This document shows positions 9,950-17,188 of a DNA stretch of 64,000 nt, in pieces. The DNA is from Axinella damicornis. Its lineage: Eukaryota > Porifera > Demospongiae > Axinellida > Axinellidae. The notes beneath the pieces are model-generated. The model was not told the DNA's origin, did no database searches, and saw only the letters and a program-made list of their open reading frames with translations. The stretch covers positions 6,322,493 through 6,386,492 of the forward strand of contig OZ007515.1 in assembly GCA_963931865.1 (NCBI GenBank), in the 5' to 3' direction. A program made the position numbers and the translations under genes. Each line of letters opens with the position of its first letter. The first letter of the stretch is position 1.

Positions 9950-9976
9950 CTCGTCTGGCATCCAGTCTATATCCAT
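9950..9976 (-). CDS. candidate first coding exon (MDIDWMPDE)
   Basis: An ATG at 9976 opens nine codons, MDIDWMPDE, ending at a good GTGAGC donor. The position, about 290 bp downstream of the POLR3D stop codon on the same strand, suits the first exon of the next gene. The frame would also stay open for 18 more codons without splicing. No family recognised. Confidence 0.3.
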
Positions 9977-10264
9977 AGCGTCTGTTCTCAGAGCCCAAGC
10001 CGCTTAGCGGTAGGCGCCAGGCACTAACTGCGTACAGCTGACCAGCCATAGAGACACGCATTTGTCATGCCAGATCCCAGAACAAACGACACGTACGTAC
10101 GTGTATGTATTACATCGGGAGAAATCCCCTTCACGTTTCATTACCGCCAATTAGATCGAGATGAAAGGCTAGCGTGCATGTCCCTAATTCACAACTATAA
10201 TTCAATTTATAAACAAAATCACAACCCACATAGCTAATTGAATTCATTAAAAAAAATGCCATCG

Positions 10265-10881
10265 CTATCTCTTAGTGCTGCCACTACTGAATAGAGTCTC
10301 TAGGTCAGGTGTACACACCAGTCTATGCGAGAGCTGTCCCAGTACCACCATCTCTGGCACCTTGTGATCCAGCTGCACAGTCACTAGTAGGCCTTGGCAT
10401 ATAAGGCTAGCACTAAAACGAGCATTATGCATAGTTGTGAGCACTGAGCATTATTTGAGCACAATCCAGCATCTTTTAATCATATTCAATCACAAGTTAC
10501 CTGACAGACTTGGTGAGGGCTCGGTACGAACATTTGTTCGTGTTGTTTCAGCTGACATAACATATCTTGACGAAATGTACGGAGAAAGTGGATACCAGAT
10601 ACTCCTTTCCACCTTTCAAGCACCTGGGAATGAGCCTAGTCAGATTTCTGCCCAAATTACCTGGCTCAGCTACTCAGGGGCAAGTCGTTCCGCAATATCA
10701 TGAGATGAGCATTTTCCTCTTAAATCAGAGCATAATTGGCTAACTAAATGAGCAGTGCTGCAAAGCATTATTCTATAAAAGTTGAGCATTATATGCCAAG
10801 GCCTAGTCACTAGCTGCTGCAGGAACCCACAAGGTGCCAGTCCCCATGGCAACGTCCAGAGTCACACTCCCTAGGGAGAGT
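10265..10881 (-). CDS. POLR3D: RNA polymerase III subunit RPC4, last exon, split by a MITE
   Basis: RPC4 is a core subunit of RNA polymerase III that pairs with RPC5. This is its last exon: acceptor TTGCTATTATTTGCAG before 10881, phase matching the exon at 11324-11406. It encodes LSLGSVTLDVAMGT, then, one frame over, CGFLQQLV, and after the 418-bp hAT-type MITE (10388-10805) the rest: LDHKVPEMVVLGQLSHRLVC, CTPDLETLF, stop at 10265. The order is characteristic of the conserved RPC4 C-terminus. Two lesions are visible: an extra base in ACTGGCACC (near 10845), which shifts the frame, and the MITE, which duplicates GTCACTAG within the coding sequence. With the MITE in place the frame runs about 35 foreign codons to a stop at 10670. 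Removing the MITE and one duplicate restores the downstream frame exactly. Confidence 0.85.
10388..10805. mobile_element. hAT-type MITE inserted in POLR3D coding exon
   Basis: 418 bp with terminal inverted repeats TAGGCCTTGGCATATAA at the left and TTATATGCCAAGGCCTA at the right. It is flanked by a perfect 8-bp duplication GTCACTAG (10380-10387 and 10806-10813). An 8-bp duplication and a T/C-A-G start are the signature of hAT elements. There is no transposase; inside lies a fragment resembling the TAGCCTC-family MITE, so it may be a composite or nested element. The perfect duplication indicates a fairly recent insertion. Confidence 0.9.
10530..10640. mobile_element. truncated copy of the 9031-9615 MITE, nested
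   Basis: Blocks such as TTTGTTCGTGTTGTTTCAGC, ATGTACGGAGAA, TGGATACCAG and CACCTGGGAATGAGCCTAG follow the same order as in the right half of the MITE at 9031-9615 (TTTGTCCGTGTTATTTCAGC and so on). The left end is missing. It lies wholly inside the hAT-type MITE. Confidence 0.6.
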
Positions 10882-11323
10882 CTGCAAATAATAGCAAAAA
10901 CCATAACATTAACACATCTGAATATGATACAGACAAAGGCAAAACCAATCCCATTCAGTGGATCTGAAGTGATGCAAAGATGTGGAGTATGCTGATACCG
11001 GGTAAACCAAAATATCCGCAGGTGAGGTATGTACTTGTAGCATATAGGCGGTCAGTAGGCACGCCACAGCGTGACCATATCATCTACAGTCCTGGAGCCA
11101 GAGCTAGATGTCCCTGCTCAACCACTTCGCAGTGTGAACTATATAGGTGAGGTCTGCTGGTAGTATTAATGCAAACTCTTGCAAGGAATCATTGAAGTAA
11201 GTACAGTATGCTAGCAACCTAAGCCACCACACCAGCGAATTTAGGAGTTAAACACTGCATGCTCTGATTCGTCTATCTAGCTATCTGTACATACCCAGCC
11301 ACTTATGCAGCTAGAAAGCTCAC

Positions 11324-11406
11324 TTGACTTTGCCAGACTTGTGCACTTGTAGTTTTCCTATCAGTCCTTCAGGGACCTCAGCCAAACTGCATTGCTGTTG
11401 CGACTC
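11324..11406 (-). CDS. POLR3D: RNA polymerase III subunit RPC4, penultimate exon
   Basis: A strong acceptor (CTGTCCTCTTGTAG) precedes 11406 and a GTGAGC donor follows 11324. The 83 bp encode ESQQQCSLAEVPEG, then LIGKLQVHKSGKVK; the partial codon AA is completed by the next exon to give KLSLGSVTLDV. 'GLIGKLQ...SGKV.L.LG.VTLDV' is the conserved C-terminal signature of RPC4. All upstream exons are missing from the neighbouring sequence: a foldback element and a gypsy retrotransposon follow immediately, and beyond them is a gene on the other strand. The 5' part of POLR3D must therefore lie elsewhere, or the locus is rearranged or misassembled. Confidence 0.85.
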
Positions 11407-11470
11407 CTACAAGAGGACAGAGATTTCAGCAGCCTCATTCTCACATCCAGTCACCGTAGAATGAGGGTTC

Positions 11471-11577
11471 AAATTAGCCTCCTTCCCAGGCCCAGCGTTT
11501 GTTGCTTGTAGTACTAACATGGGTATTGCAAGCGGCAAGCGACAAACGCTTGCAAAGAAAGGAAAGCAACTATGAGG
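11471..11577. mobile_element. decayed foldback element related to the TAGCCTC family
   Basis: Starts TTAGCCTCCTTCCCAGGCCC and contains AGCGTTTGTTGCTTG facing CAAGCGACAAACGCT, then ends near ATGAGGC. The arms are unequal, so this is a partial or rearranged copy. Confidence 0.5.
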
Positions 11578-11681
11578 CAGAGCACTGGTCCACCTGTCCA
11601 CTGGATAAACATTTCACAGTACAAGGGCTACTGCACTAACCTAGTCCATGTAGCTAGTCTATTTCACCTGTGCTATAGCAT

Positions 11682-11815
11682 TGACCAAAGTCTAACAACT
11701 GTTGATGCTATAAAATCTCTCTGGCAGTACACTGTAAGAATGCACTATATATACACATAGAACAGGAAATACCAAAAACCACAATTGCATGACATCATGC
11801 AGCAATTTACAGTCA
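11682..11815 (-). repeat. gypsy 3' LTR
   Basis: 134 bp, identical base for base to 15989-16122. TG at 11682 and CA at 11814-11815. It carries a TATA-like ACTATATATACACAT. Confidence 0.92.
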
Positions 11816-11826
11816 AACAATTACAT

Positions 11827-11838
11827 TCCTTCCCTCTT
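11827..11838 (-). other. candidate polypurine tract of the gypsy element
   Basis: On the minus strand AAGAGGGAAGGAA lies 11 bases before the 3' LTR, the place where plus-strand DNA synthesis is primed in LTR elements. The gap to the LTR is larger than usual. Confidence 0.5.
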
Positions 11839-11915
11839 AGCACAAAACAAAATCAAAACACACACACAAAACACACCAAAGTCCAAGTCCTGAGTTCCAA
11901 AGGTTCAAATTGCAA

Positions 11916-13595
11916 TTACCATTTGGGCTCATATCGATTCACCGGTTTCCGATTTCGAGTCGACAAACGAAGTTCAGTGTTCGGTTCAACACTGGGTTCA
12001 ACACTGGTGGACTCAGTGTGTTCAGTGGAATTAGGAGTAGAATCCAACACTCTAGGTTCATCACAAGGTGCGGATACAACTGGAGGCTCAGTAACACTTG
12101 TAGAGGGTACTATCTGCTCAGGTATCCCAATGGAAGGTGAGATCAAGGGAGTCTGTGGTGGACTCTCCGGTGGAACAGTTTCTGTAGACGACACAGTTCG
12201 AGTACGCATCTGTTCAACATGACATTTCCTCACTCTACCAGTATCCAATTCAACCTGGTAATTAACTGAGCCTTCCTTACTCAGTACCACTCCTGGGAGC
12301 CATTTGTCTCCACTCACGGGATTTCTAACCCACACTGACGCTCCCACTGAAAACTCTCTCTCCTTAGTACGACGATCGTGGTAGCTCTTTTGCTTCTCCT
12401 GTCGCCTTTCCACTTGCTCGGGAAGGTTTGGTCGCAACAGATCTAGTCGAGATCTGGGACGCCGATTGAGTAGCAATTCAGCTGGAGATACGGCTGTAGT
12501 ACCTTGAGGGGTGAGACGGTATGTGAACAACATACGAGACAATCTGGTTCGTAGTGTACCATCCTTGCACTTTTTGAGCCCTTTCTTTACGATCTGGACA
12601 TCTCTCTCGGCAAGGCCATTTGAGGCAGGGTGATATGGTGCTGTGGTTGTGTGTTTAACACCATTCTTCTCTAGGAACAACTCAAACTCTGCACTCGTAA
12701 AACAAGGTCCGTTATCGGTGACAATTGTCTCTGGAATGCCAAACTGGCTGAACTTGTCTCTCAACTCCTCAATCACCACGGTAGAGGTTGAAGTGGGGGT
12801 AACCATCGCTTCAATCCACTTCGAGTGAGCGTCTATGAGTACAAGAATCATCTTGCTTTCAATGGGTCCTGCGTAATCCAGATGTAGTCTGGCCCATGGC
12901 CTGGTAGGCCAACTCCATGGTTGCATTGGAGCAGGAGCTGGAGTGGACTGTTGTAGTTGGCAAGATTGACAGGAACGCACCATCTCTTCCATCGCATTCG
13001 ATATCCCTGGCCACCACACGTACATCCTTGCCAGCCTCTTCATGCGTGTGATGCCAGGGTGTCCTTCGTGTAACTGCTCTAACACTTGCTGTCGACATGC
13101 AGCAGGGACGACCACTCGAGAGCCCCACAACAAACATCCCTGAAAGACTGAGAGCTCTGTTCTCCTCTCAAAATAGGGTTGTAAGGCACTGTGTGGCTCC
13201 AGACGGTTGGGCCAACCTTGAAGTGCGTACTGTAGGGCTGTTGCCAGGGTGACATCTTTGTTGGTCTGCACTTGAATGTGCTTAGCCGTCACAGGAGAGT
13301 TTGACAAGTGGTCTGCTAGGAGTACGAGTTCTGGGGGTGGTTGATCTAGAGCAGGTTGTGTTGGCAATGGCAACCGAGATAAGGCATCAGCGTTTGCATG
13401 AGCACTCGTATTGCGGAAGGTCAGGTGGTACTCAAACATTGACAAGTACAGAGACCATCTTCTCACACGGGCTGACGCTTGTGGTGAAGCCGGCTTGCCC
13501 TCGCTCAGCAGCCCAGAAGCGGCTTGTGGTCTGTAATGAGTTGGAAGGTGTGTCCGAACAGGTAAGAGAAGAAACGTTTCACACCGAAGACACAA
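11916..13595 (-). pseudogene. gypsy pol: end of RNase H and integrase
   Basis: A 559-codon ORF. The first part repairs the end of RNase H (after a frame break near 13510). It then has the integrase zinc-binding H-H-C-C (residues 176, 179, 209, 212) and the catalytic triad D240, D294, E330 with the canonical 35-residue spacing, in contexts HLDYAGPI, VTDNGPCF and NGLAERD. A C-terminal region with KWLPGVVL resembles the GPY/F module. The tail is rich in Thr/Ser/Pro/Glu. The integrase looks intact; I class it as pseudogene only because pol as a whole is broken. Confidence 0.85.
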
Positions 13596-14836
13596 GCCAA
13601 CCCCTCCTTTTCCAGTTGGGAGTAGTTTTTCTCGGCCGCATTTAGGGATCTCGAAGCATAGCCAATTGGTCGCTCCGATCCATCCGGAAGCTTGTGTGCG
13701 AGAACAGCTCCGATGCCGTATTGTGAGGCATCACAAGCTAGCACTAGTGGTAGTGTTGGGTCAAAATGAACTAGCAATGTCGCTGAGGTTAGCAATTCCT
13801 TCGACTTCTGAAAAGCTCTGGACTGAGACGCACACCATTTCCAATGTTGGTTTTTCCGGAGTAGCTCATAAAGGGGTGCGAGCACGGTAGACAAGTTCGG
13901 CAAGAACTTCCCGTAATAAGTTAGCAGCCCCAAATATGCTTTGAGCTCTTGTACATTCCTCGGGGTAGGCGCATCCTGGATGGCCTTGACCTTGCTAGGG
14001 AGTGGATGCAAGCCTTCGCTATCAATGAGGTGTCCAAGGTAAGACACTGAAGGCACTAGAAACTTGCACTTCTCTCTTTTGGCACGAAGCTCAGCTTTAG
14101 CCAGCCGTCTCAGTACTTCCTCCAACGAATTTAGATGGTCCTCAACTGTCTCACCGGTGATTAGAATGTCATCTATATACACCGTTACCCCTGGGATCCC
14201 TTGGAGCAACTGCTCCATTACCTTCTGGAAGATTCCCGGGGCAGAGAAGACCCCATAAGGCAGTCGAGTATAACGGTACAAACCCTTGTGCGTGCTAATC
14301 ACGATGTACTTCCTGGACTCCTCATCCAATACCAATTGCTGGTATGCCTGACTGAGGTCAAGTTTTGTGAAGGTTTTACCCTTCTTCAGGGTTGCGAAAA
14401 GGTCTTCTACCTTCGGTATTGGATAGCGATTTAGTCGTGACACAGCATTCGCGGTCATGCGGAAATCTCCACAGATCCTCACTGACTTTTTGTCGCTCTT
14501 TACTACTGCAACGATGGGCGCTGCCCAATCGGAGTATTCAATAGGTTCCAGAATTCCTTCGGCTACCAGCCTATCAAGCTCTTCTTCCACTTTTTGTCTT
14601 AGGGCATATGGCACAGATCTTGCCTTTGCATAATGAGGTTTAGCACCGGGTTCAACTTCGATCTTGGCTTGGTACCCTTTCATGGTACCTAAGCCTTCCT
14701 GGAAGACTTCACGGTACTGCTCAAGCAAGCTGTGCAGCCTCGGTTTACTGACCTGCTGGTTTACTGACCTGCTGGATTTTTCGCCAGTTGAGTCTGATCT
14801 TGTGAAGCCAGTTTCTGCCCAGCAAGGTGGCTCCAT
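13505..14836 (-). pseudogene. gypsy pol: reverse transcriptase and RNase H
   Basis: 443 codons. The reverse transcriptase carries the catalytic aspartates D160 (FTKLDLSQAY) and YIDD at 220-223, with the gypsy-type RLPYGVFSAP block before it. RNase H follows (LACDASQYGIGAVL, DHKPL). The ORF stops where GGGCTGCTGAGC in the other frame would continue, so one base is missing in a G run near 13510. At its upstream end a 16-bp tandem duplication (14744-14759 repeated at 14760-14775) puts protease and reverse transcriptase in different frames. Confidence 0.88.
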
Positions 14837-15583
14837 CCCCTTTGACTACAATTAGTGGTAACTCAGCTGTCTGGCCTTCATACCCAACTTGTACTGCAGC
14901 ACTGCCCACTACTTCCAGGGATTCACATGCATACGTTTGAAGTCTGACAGTTGTACTATCAAGACTCCTCCCTGGCCACAATTTGTGGTAAACACTCTCA
15001 GAATTAGAGAAACAGAGGCACCTGTGTCTAACTCCATGGCAACCTCTTTACCATCAAGTTGCACACATACAAATATAGGTGGGACCCGCTCACCACGGTC
15101 CTCCACTGAGTCGACACCCCATATGCCTTCACGTTCTCCACCCGACTGCGAATCTGACTCCGACGACACTTGATGCACCCTCTTGCTCGTGTGCTTGGCT
15201 GTTCGAGTCGGCCTGGGCTCACTCCGACACACCTTGGCAATGTGCCCTTTCTTTTTACAGTTATGGCACGTCTTGTCCTTGAACCGGCACTCAGATGCTT
15301 TGTGTCCCGCAACTCCACAGCGGTAGCACGCATTGGACTTGGGGGCAGTCGGTTCAGTGCGACCAGCAGTCCTTGGGGTGACTGACTGCACAGGCTCGCT
15401 CTTGAAGGGAGTCTTCATCTCCGAGTGATGCTTGTTGGCTGCCTCTGTGCCCAGCGCCAGTTCCACGGCACGTTTGTAGGTGAGTTTCTCTTCGGATAGC
15501 AGTTTCTTTTGGATTGCATCGTCGTTGATACGCAGACAATTCTGTCCCGCAGCATTCTCTCGAGCGCGCTCCCGAAGTTGCAA
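14745..15583 (-). pseudogene. gypsy gag C-terminus (zinc knuckles) and protease, frame-disrupted
   Basis: One frame encodes two CCHC zinc knuckles (CYRCGVAGHKASEC and CHNCKKKGHIAKVC) and then the protease active site MELDTGASVSL. The frame is lost near 15005; the rest of the protease, ending in LLGRNWL, is in another frame down to 14745. The knuckles bind RNA; the aspartic protease would process the polyprotein. The broken frame predicts an inactive protease here. Confidence 0.8.
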
Positions 15584-15947
15584 TCTTCTGCAAGTCTTCG
15601 CAGCTCTGCAACGAAATCAGCGACAGTTTGCCATGCTGCCTTACTCTGGAGAAGAACCGGAAACTCTGCACGACCTTCGACGGTTTTGGAGTGTAGTGCT
15701 TGGTAAGAACTGCAGCTGGTTCTTCGAAGGTTTTGTCCTTCGGCTTGTCTGGAGAGAGAAGGCTTCGTAGCAGTTTGTAGGGTTCCGGCCCAATCAATGA
15801 AATGAATGTCGCACGCCTCTTTACCGCCTTGCTTTCACTTTCTCCAGAAAGGTCGTTGGCCGCAAAAAACTCTTCGAGCCTCTCCAGGTACTGTCGCCAG
15901 TCTTCCTTCTTCGGGTCGAATCCCTCTATCTTTCCCAAGAGGGCCAT
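15354..15947 (-). pseudogene. gypsy gag N-terminus (capsid), frame-disrupted
   Basis: Starts MALLGKIEGFDPKKEDW and continues through a capsid-like region ([25 protein letters not shown]). After about residue 100 the gag-like continuation ([19 protein letters not shown]) is found in another frame, and about 100 bp further a second shift brings it into the frame of the zinc knuckles. The breaks lie near 15636 and 15530. The start ATG at 15947 follows the primer-binding site by a few bases. Confidence 0.8.
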
Positions 15948-15955
15948 TGCTCAAT

Positions 15956-15972
15956 CCCGTAGCTCGTCGCCA
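15956..15972 (-). other. candidate gypsy primer-binding site
   Basis: Minus strand TGGCGACGAGCTACGGG begins with the TGG expected from pairing to a tRNA 3'-CCA end. It lies 16 bases inside the 5' LTR, farther than usual. The matching tRNA was not identified. Confidence 0.5.
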
Positions 15973-15988
15973 ATTTATGTTCTAGCTT

Positions 15989-16122
15989 TGACCAAAGTCT
16001 AACAACTGTTGATGCTATAAAATCTCTCTGGCAGTACACTGTAAGAATGCACTATATATACACATAGAACAGGAAATACCAAAAACCACAATTGCATGAC
16101 ATCATGCAGCAATTTACAGTCA
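15989..16122 (-). repeat. gypsy 5' LTR
   Basis: 134 bp, identical to 11682-11815; in the element's orientation this is the upstream LTR. TG at 15989-15990, CA at 16121-16122. Confidence 0.92.
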
Positions 16123-16193
16123 ATACATTACAACCTGGAGTAAGATGTTTCGAGCGTTAGCGACAGTACGTATGCTATACAGTATTTATATAG

Positions 16194-16222
16194 ACCCTAA
16201 CACACCCTAACCCCACCCTAAC
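16194..16222 (-). repeat. degenerate telomeric repeat
   Basis: CCCTAA-like units separated by 1-3 bases (CCCTAACACACCCTAACCCC and onward). The only telomere-like tract found between the gypsy element and 36.47 kb. Confidence 0.6.
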
Positions 16223-16419
16223 CCATATAAAATAGTGTATAGCATATGGATGCTGATGTAGTTTGAACAGGTTTGTTTGCCAGATCCGCTGCACAACTTG
16301 CAGATTGGAGGGGACTCGGAACAAGGCTACACTTTTAGAGCTGGAGTTCCAGTATAAATTATGCAGTGCCAGTGGCAAATTTATGCACCTGTTGTGAACT
16401 GAATGAATTTGTCATGCAG

Positions 16420-16498
16420 GCCAGCAGCTGGGAGGAGCTGCAGTTGGCTGTGGAGTCAAGAGTAGTGTCTGCAGAGCAAGTCATTGGCCTGGAGAAAG
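16420..16498 (+). CDS. PHD-finger gene, internal exon a
   Basis: Acceptor TTTGTCATGCAG before 16420, donor GTAGTT after 16498. The 79 bp encode ASSWEELQLAVESR followed by VVSAEQVIGLEK and end in phase 1. The leftover G joins the next exon to give a glycine, so the phases agree. Predicted helical; no domain recognised. Upstream exons were not found to the left of the gypsy element. Confidence 0.65.
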
Positions 16499-16581
16499 GT
16501 AGTTATAAAGGCCTGAATTATACCACCATTGTTTAATGATTTATGTAGCATGCGAACAGTTCTGTAGCATGTTCTTCCCAG

Positions 16582-16789
16582 GCACTTATACTCCAGCTTC
16601 CTTCCAAGAGAGCCTGTGCGTTAGTGGCATATCAGACAACCCACTGACCTTCCAGTTTGTGGATCCTGCAGATCTGGATGTGTTTGGAACAGTGCAGGTG
16701 GAAGAGGGTCCAGTGGTACTGCCACCATTCCTCAACCTGGAAAACCTTCTGCAGCTCAAGAGAACTGGCAACCAAATATCACACTATAG
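16582..16789 (+). CDS. PHD-finger gene, internal exon b
   Basis: Acceptor GTTCTTCCCAG, donor GTGAAG. 208 bp open in the phase set by exon a; encodes a segment starting GTYTPASFQESLCV with many acidic and hydrophobic residues (FQFVDPADLDVFGT, PPFLNLENLLQL) and ends in phase 2. The three-exon phase agreement is strong evidence for a real gene. I do not recognise a domain in this part. Confidence 0.7.
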
Positions 16790-16992
16790 GTGAAGCAACA
16801 AGGGCAATATTCCAAAGAAGGATGCATGCACATTGGTTACTAGTCTCGGTCCCAGACCCAGGAACTTGGGCGGAAAAGAGGGGGAGGGCGTATTAGCGGG
16901 ACACTACGGTGCGTGTTACGATAAGTGGTGCTAGGTTTAGTCACACACACCCTCTCAGATGCCGTAGCTCAGAAACAGCTCGTTCATTTCAG

Positions 16993-17188
16993 CAACTTCC
17001 CTTTCTCTGGAGCTCCCACTGGGCCTTCAAACACCTGGGATGGTGACCACCACAACTTCTTTCCGGGAAGGGAGATAGAACTCCATTGCACCTGCCAGAT
17101 GCCGGAGACCTATGATGACATGATTGAGTGTGACACCTGCGAGGACTGGTACCACCTAAAGTGTGTGGGTCTCAAAAAGTTCCCTCTA
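16993..17188 (+). CDS. PHD-finger gene, exon c with truncated PHD finger
   Basis: Acceptor TCATTTCAG before 16993; the C completes a serine codon with AG from exon b. The exon encodes NFPFSGAPTGPSNTWDG, then a PHD finger start: ELHCTCQMPETYDDMIECD, DTCEDWYHLKCVGL. PHD fingers bind modified or unmodified histone H3 tails through a C4HC3 zinc cluster. Cys-x-Cys, Cys-x2-Cys and His-x2-Cys are present; the last Trp-x-Cys-x2-Cys is missing because the 20-bp minisatellite starts at once. Either a donor within AAAGTGTGTGGGTC puts the array in an intron, or the gene is truncated. The end coordinate is where the array begins. Confidence 0.7.

Larger units (their letters stand above)
11682..16122 (-). 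mobile_element. Ty3/gypsy LTR retrotransposon, full length
   Basis: A 4441-bp element on the minus strand bounded by two identical 134-bp direct repeats that start TG and end CA. Domain order in transcription direction is gag (with two CCHC knuckles), protease, reverse transcriptase, RNase H, integrase, the Ty3/gypsy order. Identical LTRs imply a young insertion, yet the coding region carries about five frame disruptions. No clear 5-bp target duplication is seen (AGCAT at the left, ATACA at the right). Short LTRs, the TGGCGACGAG primer site and the integrase sequence suggest a Mag-like lineage; that lineage call is an inference. Confidence 0.92.

Noticed and set aside
10388..10805. hAT MITE as a precisely spliced intron
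   Set aside because: The GT and AG in the duplicated GTCACTAG (CTAGTGAC on the coding strand) would remove one base and shift the frame, so exact splicing is not evident. Left open for RNA evidence.
11088..11146. Plus-strand exon-like segment (acceptor CTACAG, donor GTGAGG, open as LEPELDVPAQPLRSVNYI)
   Set aside because: It lies inside the POLR3D intron on the other strand and its phase does not fit the PHD-gene exon at 16420. Kept as a chance match.
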